Translations under genes and position numbers: made by a program
Source of the DNA: Mastigamoeba balamuthi
Lineage: Eukaryota; Evosea; Mastigamoebida; Mastigamoebidae
Assembly: GCA_902651635.1 (NCBI GenBank)
Contig: CACRSC010000031.1
Location: 303,355-365,854 of the forward strand
DNA: 62,500 bases
Direction of reading: 5' to 3'
The notes under the pieces: generated by a model
The model's input: the letters and a program-made list of their open reading frames with translations, nothing else
Told to the model about the DNA's origin: nothing
Database searches by the model: none
Part shown: positions 1-10,389 of the stretch, piece after piece
How positions within the stretch are numbered: the stretch's first letter is position 1
Layout of the letters: the number at the start of each line of letters is the position of its first letter

Positions 1-326
1 GTCTGCCTCAGTACAGCAATGTACTGAGGAAACGTGGCCTCCTCCAGCCCTGTGGGTTCCACGGCAGTCTGCAGCTCGTGTTTTGCAGCACGTACCTGAG
101 CTGGATTCCGTCTATCGATGCCCTTGTACACCTCCAGCTGAGTGCTGAGCCGCCTGTTCTGTTGCCTGAGGTTCCTGGCCTGTGCCTCGAGTGCCCAAAC
201 ATGACACAGGTCTGGGTCAACTGGGTCGCTGCCTGGGATGTTGGCTGGGCCCAGTTGAGCCTTGTGCACATGCATACTGTACTTGTACTTGCCGCGAATA
301 GGCCAGGCGCCATCTTTGGCTTCCAT
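1..326 (-). CDS. Unknown protein, 5' part only (runs off left edge)
   Basis: An open frame on the minus strand starts at an ATG at 326 (MEAKDGAWPIRGKYKY...) and stays open to base 1, so only the first ~108 residues are visible. Residues ~50-75 look helical and rich in Gln/Arg/Leu, possibly a short coiled coil. I do not recognise the family. The start lies only ~105 bases from the ATG of the divergent gene at 432, suggesting a shared promoter. An internal GTACGT...CTGCAG segment near 105-131 could be a 27-nt in-frame intron, but the frame is open without splicing. Base composition is AT-richer than the host genes further right and matches the neighbouring mobile-element-like genes. Confidence 0.5.
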   Translation of the reverse strand, partial: MEAKDGAWPIRGKYKYSMHVHKAQLGPANIPGSDPVDPDLCHVWALEAQARNLRQQNRRLSTQLEVYKGIDRRNPAQVRAAKHELQTAVEPTGLEEATFPQYIAVLRQ

Positions 327-431
327 CCCTGCTATGCCTGCAGCTGTGCCGCCAGCAGATATTATGTGCCGCCGGCAGATGACATCATTTTCAAAAACTG
401 TTTGGGTTGTCCTACAAGCTCCTACAAGCTG

Positions 432-2130
432 ATGTCAACCACGCCATCTGTGCCAAGCACCCCCAAGAAGGGGAAGCCCGAGGTATGTCACCACATTCAC
501 TTCACCACCACTCGTTCTCCTTCTCAAGCATTCCCAGCCCACCGAGTTTGAAGTTGAATATGCCCAATACCAACAGTATATTCGCTGTGTTGCACAGCGT
601 GAGCGTGAGAGGCATTTATGCCAGCTGCATAATGGCCAGCATAAGTATGATGTGCTGGCGGCATATACTATGTCTGCTCGTCCCCCACGTTCTCCTCCTG
701 CTCGTCCTGCTGCTCAGCCTCTGCATCGTCCTGCTGCTCGGTGTCACCGTCCTGCTGCTCAGTCTTCTTGTCCTGCTCCATCGGCTGCTCGTTCGCCTTC
801 TCTGGCTTAATGTCCTGCTGCTGCTGGGGCTCGGGAGACAGCTCGGGCTCAGTGGCTGGTGCTGCTGCTGCTATGGCCTCGCGTTCAACCGGGGCTGCAG
901 GAGTGGCCGTGGAAACCACTTGTATAACAGAAAGAATGTCAGGTTGTAAAGGGATGCCAGTGCCAGTGATTGTGTCAGTGGCATATAGTTATGTGCCAGC
1001 GGCATATACTTAGTATATGCTGGTGGCATATAATTATGTGCCAGCAGCATACAATTTTATGCCGGCGGCATAGAGTTATATGCCGGCGGCATATAGAAAA
1101 AGTTGCCAGCATAACCAGTCTAACTCGCATTTCAGCTCACTGCTGCAGCAGTACAGGCAGACAATGACGCCTGTGGCACGCCAGGACTACGGCGACACTG
1201 TTGTGCAGGCCTCCATTATCGCCATCTCCACCCTGACCAGGAACAGGGTCATTCCGACCATGGAGGAGGCAGTCCAGGCAAGGACTGACTGCCTGGAGGT
1301 GATGTACTTCACCTGTGTTCTGGGACCCAACGGAGAACACCATGCAGAATGCAACAACGTCACTGACTGCAGTTGCAGCTGAGGTGCATTGCCTCAGCCG
1401 CCTCAGTGCGAGGGGGCATGCCATGGATGGCCCCAAAGCCATGCTGAATGCTGTGCGGAGCAATAAGGACAAGATCAAGGAAGCCAAGCAGGCCAGCAAG
1501 GAAACGTCTTCTGCATCTGGAGACGAGGCTGAGAGCTCCAGCTCCGAGTCCATTGACGAGCTGCGAGGCAAGAAGGTGGTGGAGTGCAATGTGGATGACG
1601 ACCAGAAGGAGCACAAGGAGAAGACAACAACACGCAAGAGGACGAGGGAGGAAAGCAACGAGAAGTACGTGGCTTCAGCTGCACCAGCTGCACCGCAACG
1701 CCTCCTTCCTCGTTCGCCTTTGAAGATCCAGCGGTGTCTGGCACCAGTCCCAGCAGCAGCAGCAGCAGCAGCAGCACCAGCAGACCGTGAATGCTTAGGG
1801 CCCCTGGAGCTCCAGCAAAGCGCACGTGGTGGTCTCAGCAGCTCATGGAGGCCTGGGACGTCAACAACATTGACACCATGAGTCTCCAGGATGCTCGCAC
1901 AGCCCTGCGCCAGGCCGTGAGCAATGCTGTACGTCAAATTCCCTTCCCCTTTATTCACACATATGCCAGTGGCATATAATTATATGCCGGCAGCATAACT
2001 ATTTGACACAACCTCCACTAATCGTTGTATACCACAGAAAGAGAAAGAGAAGGCTCTCAAAGTGCTCACCTCTCATCCTGCTCACCCTGCATCTGGGTCA
2101 GCCGATGGTGCAGACACTCCCACGTGCTGA
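432..2130 (+). CDS. Unknown 324-aa spliced gene of the left accessory block
   Basis: Six exons join in frame to 324 residues: 432-482, 529-644, 1136-1298, 1348-1786, 1816-1928, 2038-2130. All introns are GT-AG (46, 491, 49, 29 and 109 nt). TCTAAC lies just before the 1135 acceptor and CACTAAT before the 2037 acceptor, as branch points. The protein has an N-terminal helical part, a low-complexity acidic/Ser/Lys stretch (around 1500-1660), an Ala run from a CAG repeat, and a short basic/aromatic segment (KRTWWSQQLMEAW). No known family is recognised. An AATAAA at 2202 follows the stop. The 491-nt and 109-nt introns carry TATGCC...GGCATA repeats. The 29-nt intron is very short but is the only length I found that restores frame. 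It converges on the transposase gene at 2830-5150 and may belong to the same element. Confidence 0.55.
668..919 (-). other. Acidic Gln-rich minus-strand frame inside intron 2
   Basis: An 83-codon minus-strand frame rich in Glu, Gln, Asp and Pro lies inside the 491-nt intron of the plus-strand gene. It comes from a CTGCTC-type low-complexity tract. It may be a chance frame of a simple repeat or an intron-nested exon. Neither strand shows a recognisable domain here. Confidence 0.2.
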
Positions 2131-2829
2131 GACACTCTCACCCATCTCCTGAGTGCTCTCTGTCACTCATGCCTTGCCCTTCTCAATTGCTTCGTTCTTC
2201 AAATAAAAGCAATTGTTCTCTTCACATTCCATGACATGTGCATCAGCATCAAAGCACATCACTCTCTCTGCCTTTTCTCACTTTATATGCTGGTGGCATA
2301 TGCTATATGCCGGCGGCACAGTATGTGCTGGTGATAATAACCGCCGACATAACCGCCGACTTATAATACCCTTGTTCCAGGCCCCAGTTCTCAGTCCTGC
2401 CCATTCAGAATCGTGTGCAATTTTGTACACACACTCGCTTATGGGCTTTCTGCTCATGTTGTGAGGGACAGCCAATACCGAGCTTACCTCACAACGCACG
2501 GTGCGTTTTTTCCAAGAGACGAAAACCGCCGGCGTATAACACCTTTTTTGGGGGAATTCCTGCCCATCAGACCACGACCATGACCATGACCACCCGTGGC
2601 CACCACGATCATATGCACTATGATGACTGCCATCACGCCCATGACTGGCCTTTGTTGCAGGTGTGTTTGAAGGCGATTGGGCAGCAGGGGGTTCTTTGCT
2701 CGGCTGCCCCCCCTGTGCAGATGACCTCTGGAGTGCGAGCACCACCCTCTCTGCCACGAAAATGATGCCTTGCTGTTGTCCCTGCACACTAGGTGTAGGA
2801 GCTTGCTGTTCAGCTGGCACGACAGATTG
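2131..2829. other. Convergent intergenic region
   Basis: It holds the AATAAA at 2202 for the plus-strand gene and palindrome copies at 2283-2332. A minus-strand frame stays open after the transposase stop (Gln/Pro-rich, about 2820 down to 2600), which could be extra 3' coding sequence if another intron is used. No separate gene is supported. Confidence 0.4.
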
Positions 2830-5150
2830 CTATGGACGGAAGGGTGGGGGGATTGTGGTGGACAGCGTCTCTGGCAAGAGACTCTTGTGCATCTCGTGTC
2901 TGGCTCGCACAGCAGCCTGGTGCAACTTCTCACAGTAGAGCTGCCTGAGTTCATCCGGAAAGTTCTCTCTGGCCTTGGTACGCAGCATCTTCTTTAGCAT
3001 CTCCTTGTCTAGTAGCTTTGACCTTGTGACAATAGCCTCGCCAAGGTTGTGGAGCTTCGTGCTGTACTGCACATCATCAGAACAAGCAGCAGCATGCAGT
3101 GGGCATACTACATTGATAAGCTCACACATCTTGCTATTGGTGGTTGCGTTCTTTTGTTGGGAAGACACCTGCAGCACGTTGTCCAACATGTTGAACGAGC
3201 CCTCGACACACAGCGTAGTGTGGACATGCACTTGCAGTGGTGGTTGATGTACGTCTCTGCCTCTCCAATGACCTTATCACTCTTCGTCAGAGTACACAGG
3301 TCATCATGGAAGGGCTTGATGGCCTTGGTGACCTCCTTTGCCATGACTGCTTTTTAAGACCACTGCTGGCAGTCTTCCATGGTGAGAGCTCCCTCCTTTG
3401 CTTGCAACAGATGTTTGGCCAGGTTCTTCTGAATGCAGGGGTCACCGAGTCCAACAAGGACAAGGAGAAACTGCAGCCACCTCTTGGAATGCAGTGTGAA
3501 AACCTCCATGAACCTTTCCACGAACTTGTGGATCAGCATCTCTGGTGTGATGTGTACCGGGCCCACTGGCAGTTTGAACTCAATCACTGGGAGCTTCATC
3601 ATCTCTGGGAAGTTCAGGCTCTTGTCCACCTGAAGGTCATGCAACTCCTCCAGTGCATGGACAACACGCCGAGGCATTAATGCTCCCTTCAGGTTTAGCA
3701 AAAACTCGTCTTCCACCTGCTGAGCCCAGGCTTGCTCATCATTAAAAAATGTACGAGAGAACTCGTGCACCAGGGTGAGTTTCATCACCATGATCAGGTC
3801 CTCCAGCCACACTGTAACGACCTCAAGAGTGGCACACAGTGCCTTCCAGTTTGACTCAATTTCACCAGCTGTATTCTTACACCAAGCAATGACTATGTCC
3901 TTGTGCTTCAGTATTCAGGCTGCTGCAAGTGCCACCATCCACTAGCGAGTCAGTATGGGCTTGGGCACGAGCTTCCAGTTGTACACCTGCACGCACTTCT
4001 CCTCACCATGAGCTAAGAACACCTCTATAGACGTCTGGAACTCCGGGTATGACATGCCACTCTTGGCGATCCACAACATCGAGAAGAGTGGACTGAGCAG
4101 GGTTGCATCAACTGCTCCAAAGTCCGCAGCTGTAAGGCCACCACTGTTCTGCTCACCAAAGGTGTCCACAATGCTGTTAACAAAGGTATTGTTCAGATCG
4201 TGCAGGTAGCAGTGAACTGTGGTCACAGGGATGCCCACTAACAGGGCATACTCAATGATAGTGCCCTTCACTGCCTGCATGCCAGAGCAATCATCACCAA
4301 TCATTATACTGGTCTTTTTGGGGTCGGCAACCTCGGAGAGTGCTGTGTGGACTGCCTCAGCCTTGTCCTTGGCACAGGCACTGTGGAGCGCCTTCATGCA
4401 CACGAGACAGATGGTGGCTTTCCTGGCCCCGACATCCCAGTATGATATTATGATGGAGCCGTGCTTGAGGCCCTCTCTCTTAGATGTGTCAAAGAGGACG
4501 TGGAAATACTTGACCTGCTCTAGCTGGACCTTCATCTTCTTGACAGCAAGGCAGTCCCGTGCGATGATAATGTGGCAGACCTGAGTCACAGAGGGAATCA
4601 CTGTGACATCTAGAGTGCCAGTGAGGTACAGCATCACATTGCTCAGCATCTCTGGTATCTTGGCCGTGCTGATGTACGTGGCCATCCAGTGCAGGCAGTC
4701 TGCCTTGAGGACGAGGCTGGCCCCCTCCACAGTCTGTTGTTGGCCCTCTTCTTGGGCCTGGTTCTAAGGCTCTAGCCCGAGACAGCAGTCATCATCTTTA
4801 AGCTGCTCTATCCACTTTGTCTTCACCTGTTATTTGAGGGCCACAGTTGCTGTGTGCAACAGACTGAGGAGGGCATCACTGTCACTCACAGAGTCCGATA
4901 GCTAATGTCTGTAGGCCCGAAATGCCTCCATAACTGCAGCACGCACCTGTATCATCTTCTGCTTCATGGGACTGTCACCCTGCACTTCGGGCGCTGTGGC
5001 CTGGGGGTGATTTTGATTGTCACGTGTTTGTGGGCCTGGCAGTGGGCGGTTATGCTGCACAGGTGGCTGGCACACTTGTTGGTCCAGCGCTAAGCCTTGT
5101 TCTTGCTCTATCTCCATTGCAGACAGTGAATCCAAATCACCAGAAACCAA
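2830..5150 (-). CDS. hAT-like transposase gene, apparently intact with introns
   Basis: Frames at 4902-5150, 3942-4730, 3354-3812, 3108-3344 and 2830-3231 look like one gene broken by stops. All stops can be removed by GT-AG introns that keep frame: exons 5150-4947, 4763-3969, 3905-3446, 3346-3210, 3168-2830, giving 644 residues. The central exon has an RNase-H-like layout known from hAT/DUF659 transposases: an Asp strand (HVLFDTSKREG), a second acidic motif (IMIGDDCSGM) and HCYLHDLNN, resembling the hAT HCxxHxLNL signature. The C-terminal third is helical (LLDKEMLKKMLRTKAR). No BED zinc finger was seen. This could be an active element, a domesticated transposase, or a relic whose stops happen to look spliceable. 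Composition is AT-richer than the host genes. Confidence 0.5.
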
Positions 5151-6678
5151 GGGACTCCTTCACACAGTTGTTTTGCTAGATATTTTTCTGTACTCATCCT
5201 CTTTTTTCCTGTACTCACCTCCACACGGAAAAACCACGTTGTACAGTCAAACCACGTTGTACGGTCATTTCAAAGTTCATACTGTCAATTCACACTGTAA
5301 TGCTTAAGGGCTTGTGAAGCATACTTATTGCTGCTCTTTGCTTCCAGGTTGGATAAGAAGTACATTCTTTGTTCTTGATGAAATGACTGAATGAAGCAAC
5401 ACTGTATTTTATTTCAATGAATCTTCCTCGTTTTCTTTTTATCATAATTCACTTACAAATGGATTGAATGAAAACTAAAGTGGCCATAAGAGAATGTCGG
5501 CATCTTAGAGTAGAGAAAGTCTGTGGTCATGAAGTGACATCTCAGATTGGGCAGGAATTTCTCAGAAAAATTGTAAAACAGAAGAACCCTCAGCCAGCAT
5601 TTCTGCTGAAGTATATTTATCTGCCATAGATAGATGCATTTTCCTGTTATTAACTTTTTCTTTCTCTTATTGTGCCATTAAAGGGTGTTTTAATGAAATT
5701 CTTCAGAATACAGTCCTGTGCAAAAGCAATGTACCATCCTTGGGTAAACTTCTTCTGGTATAACCAAGCACTCCACTGATGAGTGGACTCCCTTAATGAA
5801 TCACTTCTGTGACAGCAAAGCAGACGAATCAATTTGTTGTCCTGATTTCTTTTGGTCTGGTAAGAACATCCAGAGTGTTATACATCTTCAAGAGCAGCAT
5901 ATGCAGACCAACAACACACATGTGAGACATACTAAGCTATTGCTGCTGTTCTCACCCCTGGCTGCCTTACCAGGTAGTGGATCACATATCACTCTTCTTC
6001 AGTGATACTGGTCAGCATTTTTGGTTCTACCTAAAATAGAGCTGTGCTGACCAAAAAGATAAATTCGGAGATCTGAACATATCTGAACTGATATATATTT
6101 ACCTAAAATATGCTAATTAGATCACCATACAGCATCGTGGCATGCATGTCCAGATGCTGTTCTTACTAACTGTTAATCTGAAAAGGGGGTTATCACATTG
6201 AATATTCACTATCATAAGCAATTTGACATGATCAATGGCTTTAATAATAGGATGAAAGGGCATTTCTGGCTCTGCAGATGTTCTCTGTATAATAAGAGGA
6301 CTGGGACTTTGTATTGATCATGTAGAATTTACTATCTGTCTGCTCAACATCTAGAACCTTTTCAGAAAGATAAACCACATTGTGATCACACTTTTCCTGT
6401 GATAATAAAAGAAATTGTTAAATAACTGTACTTATTATCTTTCATTCTTTCATTATATGCAGGATTAAGAGGGTTAAGAAATTGGTGATAACACTCATAA
6501 ATGCTAGTATAGACACATTACTTCATCTGAGTGTACACATCTTTTCCGTTCTTACTCTCTCATCGTTCGACACCGTAAGAGTTCATAAACGACTTCTTTT
6601 GTTTCTGTTCAACATCGGTGAAGGCAACCGACTCCACAGCTTCTAATGCAAAACAATGACCATAAACAGTTGTAAATC
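5151..6678. other. AT-rich gene-free island
   Basis: About 1.5 kb of clearly AT-rich DNA with only short random frames. No domain, RNA or repeat structure was recognised. It separates the mobile-element-like block from the GC-rich host genes. Confidence 0.6.
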
Positions 6679-6750
6679 GGGCTCGTGGCGCAATGGAAAC
6701 GCACTTGACTACGGATCAAGGGATTCCAGGTTCGAGCCCTGGCGGGTCCG
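6679..6750 (+). tRNA. tRNA-Arg (anticodon ACG)
   Basis: A 72-nt cloverleaf can be drawn by eye. The acceptor stem pairs GGGCTCG with CGGGTCC (two wobble pairs), with discriminator G. The anticodon arm is CTTGA / loop CTACGGA / TCAAG, giving anticodon ACG (reads CGN Arg after A34-to-I editing). The T arm is CCAGG TTCGAGC CCTGG. There is no intron and no encoded CCA, as expected for a nuclear gene. A T-run follows at 6753 as a Pol III terminator. Confidence 0.95.
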
Positions 6751-6987
6751 ACTTTTTCAACATTTGACGGTCTGTTATTGGGGTTTTTATGGCTTTGTCG
6801 AGGTTCATTTCGTCTCATGATGTTGATTGTGTACAGTGACTCATAATTAAGGAATTCCGCGAACTGTTATTTCCGAAAGTACGAATTCAGTAGTTATAGT
6901 GGACAGTGTTGGGAGCTCGTGCATACATGACCTTGTTTATCAGATTGTGAACAGTCTCGTGTAGCCAAATACCAACCGCAACGCCAC

Positions 6988-8148
6988 CTACATGATCAGG
7001 GTGCGGAAGAACTCGTCGTCAATCGCCCGAGTGCCGAAATCGATCGACTCTTGCAATGAGAAGATCTGGCGCTCGAGGCGGTCGAGCAGTCGCTGCCTTG
7101 CGCCCACGAGAACGCGAGCGCCAACGCTGCCTTGGGCGGCCACCCCGGCCTCCTCCTCGAGCAGCGCCAGCTGCTTCTGGTACACGTCGCACATTCTCTT
7201 GAGGGCTGTCGTCGCGTCCTCGACCGCCTCGAACATGGGCACAGGGGCCTCGACTCTCCTCCTCGGCTTCAGCGAGCTCCAAGCGACGGCGCCCATCATC
7301 GCCAGCAGGCTCCCCGCCACCGTCACCGCCCAGATGGTCTGCGAGCTCGGCTGCGGCGTCGCGAGCGGCGAGAACACCGCCGCGAACAGCAGCCCGAGCC
7401 CCGACGCCACCGACACGGCGCACGCCGCACTGGCGCACGACTCGAGCGCCATCTGCCGCTCCGGCACGGGCGGCTCCCTGTCCCTGCCCGCAGGGGCGCC
7501 CGGGTCCGCCGGGAGCCTGTCGAGCCTGCTCAGCAGCCCCGAGATCTCCATCACCCTCCTCGCGATCGCCTCTCGTCTCCTCCGGATCGCCCTGCTCTCT
7601 GCGCGCGCCGCCTCGCGCCGCTGCTCCTCCGCTGCCTCGGCCTCCATCGCCGCGAGCGCCCTGCCGGGGTCCGCCACGACGACCACAGGCGAGTCCGGAA
7701 TCGACCGCGAGCTCGCATCGTCCGGGTCCGAGTCGCGCGGCTCGGCCGGCGCGTACTCGGCCTGCGGCGGCCCCTCGACCCCCGCAGCCCTCAGGCGCGC
7801 GTCGTGGCGTGGCGCTGGGGGCGGCGCGGCGGGCTCGAGGGGCGGCAGCAGCAGCGGCGAGGGCTCCGCGACCGACGACGAGGAGGACCTGCGCGACCCT
7901 CGGGGGTTGCGCGGCGGCAGGCGGCCCGGCGAGCAGACGCTGTTGACGGCGCGCCTGCGGAGCTGGATGACGTTGGAGCCGGGCTGCATGCCGCGCAGCG
8001 AGTTGGGGTCGTCGCGCGAGGCCGTGCGCAGGCGCGAGACGAGGACGCCGCGCGGCGAGGTCGCCCGGCACGGCGGCAGGCCGAGGACGTCGAGCAGCGT
8101 GTGCAGCTCAGCGTCGGTGAGCTCGTTCAGAACATCGTCGTCCAGCAT
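6988..8148 (-). CDS. Two-TM protein with N-terminal HeH/LEM-like helical domain
   Basis: The intronless frame extends to 8247, but the ATG at 8148 is preferred because the domain begins there (MLDDDVLNELTDAELHTLL) and the upstream codons are promoter-like; this gives 386 residues. The first ~45 residues resemble the two-helix HeH/LEM/SAP fold of inner-nuclear-membrane proteins. A disordered Pro/Ser/Ala region, an Arg/Glu-rich helix, two hydrophobic segments (around residues 240-265 and 275-300, each ~22 aa) and a C-terminal coiled coil follow. This order is typical of nuclear-envelope LEM/HeH proteins, but the resemblance is structural only. The opposite strand is also open here because of GC-rich codon bias. 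Confidence 0.6.
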   Translation of the reverse strand: MLDDDVLNELTDAELHTLLDVLGLPPCRATSPRGVLVSRLRTASRDDPNSLRGMQPGSNVIQLRRRAVNSVCSPGRLPPRNPRGSRRSSSSSVAEPSPLLLPPLEPAAPPPAPRHDARLRAAGVEGPPQAEYAPAEPRDSDPDDASSRSIPDSPVVVVADPGRALAAMEAEAAEEQRREAARAESRAIRRRREAIARRVMEISGLLSRLDRLPADPGAPAGRDREPPVPERQMALESCASAACAVSVASGLGLLFAAVFSPLATPQPSSQTIWAVTVAGSLLAMMGAVAWSSLKPRRRVEAPVPMFEAVEDATTALKRMCDVYQKQLALLEEEAGVAAQGSVGARVLVGARQRLLDRLERQIFSLQESIDFGTRAIDDEFFRTLIM

Positions 8149-8495
8149 TACGACGAGGGGAGGGGGGGCGGGGGCTTTGGAGCGATACAACACGCGAGAT
8201 ATGCGGGAAAAGATATTATTCTTAACCGGGCGCAGGCCCCCGACCAATATCTAGAAGCACGTCGGCCACAGAGCGACGCCCTTGGTCGCATCGGCGAGGT
8301 GGCCTTGTGAGACTGGCGAGACAAACGAGAGCGGTGCTTACTTCCTGGTGCGCGTTGGGGTTGAGTTTTACTTTTTTTGAACCAGCTGGATTGGCGCGAA
8401 AACAGATGTCAACGCAGATACACGTTCTCGAGAGATATCTGGAAGATTCTCTCTGCTCCCGCGTTGCGTTGTTTCTTGTCTTGTTTTTGTTGTGA

Positions 8496-10032
8496 ATGGC
8501 GTCGAAGCGTAAGGCGGCGGCAGTAGTGGCGCAGCAGGACGAGGCGAGGGCGTCGGACGGTATGTTCGACGACGAGGGCCTCCAGACCCGCTCGAGCGTC
8601 GACCAGCAGTCCACCGAGCTCGTCGTCTCGCGCTGCTTCGCCGCGTGCGCCGACGAGGCCCCCGACCTGTGGGTCGGCGACCACTCGCAGTACCTCTTTG
8701 CCAGTTCGCTACGCCCTCCGCCTCATATATATGCGTCCCCCCCGTCCTCGCACTCAGCCGGCTGTCCTCCCCCTGCGAAGGCATCGAGGGGCTCTCGGCG
8801 GGATACTGCACGCTTGACGCTTCGCAGCCGTGGCTGCTCTACTGGTCCCTCAACGCGGTCGACCTACTCGGCCTCCCCATCACGCCCGAGCTCGCGGCAA
8901 AGTGTGTAGTGCTTTGGTCGTGGGTTCGATTCCTGCTGTTGTCTTATTTCTCCCCCCGACAGCGCTGTCAAGACGCTCGCTGCGTGCCAGTCGCCCACCG
9001 GCGGGTTCGGCGGCGGCCCCGGCCAGCTGGCGCACCTCGCAGCCACGTACGCCGCCGTGCGCGCCCTCATGGTCGTCGGCACTCGCGACGCCTACGAGTG
9101 CATCGACCGCGCTGCCCTCTACCGCTGGCTGCTGTCGCTCAAGAGGGCCGACGGCTCGTTCATGACGCACGCCGACGGCGAGAGCGACGTCAGGGCGTCG
9201 TACTGCGCGCTCTCGTGCGCCGTCGTGGCCAACGTGCTGACGCCAGAGCTCGCCCGCGGGGCCGAGAACTGGCTCGCGAGGTGCCAGACGTTTGAGGGGG
9301 GTTTCGGCGGCTGCCCCGGCAACGAGGCGCACGGCGGCTACGCGTTCTGCGCGCTCGCGGCGCTCGCCATCCTCGGCAGGACCTCTGCGATCGACCTCAA
9401 GTCCTTCACCGTGCAGCAGCAGCGCCCTCTGACCCCTGCGGCTGCTGTTGTCCCCTGACGCGGCGATTGCGTGTTGCCAGCGGTGGCTGGTCGGCAGGCA
9501 GATGACGTACGAGGGAGGGTTCCAGGGGAGAGCCGGGAAGCTTGTCGACGCGTGCTACAGCTTCTGGCAGGGGGCCTCGTTTGCCATCCTGGGCCGGTGC
9601 GGGATGCCGTCGTTGCTCGTGTGTCGCTGACTGTGGTGTCTAGGGAGGGCGTGAAGCTGCCCTCGGGAGAGCTGCTGCTTGACGCCAACAAGCTCAGCCA
9701 CTACGTGCTTGCCTGCTGCCAGGACGAGAGGGGCGGCCTGCGAGACAAGCCCGGGAAGTAAGTTCACCGGAACTCCCTGGCCTGTGCTCAGTATTTTTCC
9801 AGGTCCCGTGATCTCTATCACACGTGCTATGCGCTCTCGGGGCTCAGCATTGCCCAGCACGCTGGGCAGGAGGTCGCCAAGACGCAGCGGACTCTGGTTA
9901 GCACAAGCTAGTGTGTCTCACTCTGCGAACTCATCACAACTTTGGCAGAAACTGCTGGACGCTGTTCACGGTGTGGCGGACGAAAAGCTGAGGGCGGCTA
10001 TGCAGTTCTTCTCTGCCCTTCCGCCGGTTTAA
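8496..10032 (+). CDS. FNTB: Protein farnesyltransferase subunit beta
   Basis: Seven exons (8496-8703, 8781-8901, 8963-9410, 9481-9596, 9644-9757, 9803-9896, 9949-10032) give 394 residues. The enzyme transfers farnesyl from farnesyl diphosphate to the Cys of CAAX proteins as a heterodimer with the alpha subunit. The family is recognised by exact local agreement: LDASQPWLLYW, CQSPTGGFGGGPGQ, a second repeat ending PGNEAHGGYAF, EGGFQGRAGKLVDACYSFWQ and GKSRDLYHTCYALSGLSIAQH. The repeats form the alpha-alpha barrel; D and C in LVDACYSFW and H in LYHTCYALSG are the zinc ligands. Introns are 47-77 nt, all GT-AG. Splice choices were fixed by matching the length of the family alignment. A Rho GTPase with a farnesyl-type CAAX box lies at 22459. 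Confidence 0.95.
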
Positions 10033-10389
10033 TGCACTTTCCCAGGGGAGGGACAGTTAACATTCCCTGGCCGACGTGGCAGCGGTTACTGAGATTACCC
10101 CCGGTACTCGTGGAAGTCCCGTGATTTGCGCCTGTGCAGCGCGTTTTCTCAATTTCCGCGTGCCATGGTCCAGCAGATATGTCCCGCTCCGGAGCCCTCG
10201 CGGAATGGGGCGCGCGACCCAAAATGGGGGGAGATTGGGGCGTCCCATCCCCATGTGCGGCCATGTTTCGGGTTTTCTGAGTTCACTCGAATATCTGCAG
10301 GGATTCATTCACTCTGGTAAACTGTTGCCGCGGTGTCGCTGGGCCAGCGCCGCCACATACACCACACGCACACCCGCCCCCCTGCGCAC
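10033..10389. other. Intergenic region, nothing recognised
   Basis: About 360 nt between farnesyltransferase beta and the sugar transporter. Short frames occur on both strands, but none shows a domain or splice continuity with its neighbours. Confidence 0.5.

Larger units (their letters stand above)
344..2370. repeat. Dispersed imperfect palindromes, consensus TATGCCGGCGGCATA
   Basis: Copies and half-copies occur at about 344-372, 612-665, 970-1112 (a near-tandem run of at least six units spaced ~20-24 nt), 1958-2000 and 2283-2332. Variants exchange the centre (CCAGTGG, CTGGTGG, CCAGCAG) but keep the TATG/CATA flanks, so each unit can form a short hairpin. They sit in the divergent promoter, in introns and downstream of the stop of the 432-2130 gene. 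I saw none in the host genes further right. Confidence 0.7.

Noticed and set aside
970-1112. CRISPR-like repeat array
   Set aside because: Units are palindromic and imperfect with 4-8 nt spacers, in a spliced eukaryotic gene. This is not a CRISPR array.
2830-5150. Stop-codon reassignment to explain stops in the transposase frame
   Set aside because: All three stop codons occur in the frame and also end clear host genes; introns or decay explain them better.
6992-8254. 420-codon plus-strand frame opposite the HeH/LEM-like gene
   Set aside because: Ser/Arg/Gly-rich shadow produced by GC-rich codon bias. The minus strand gives domains and TM helices; the plus strand gives none.
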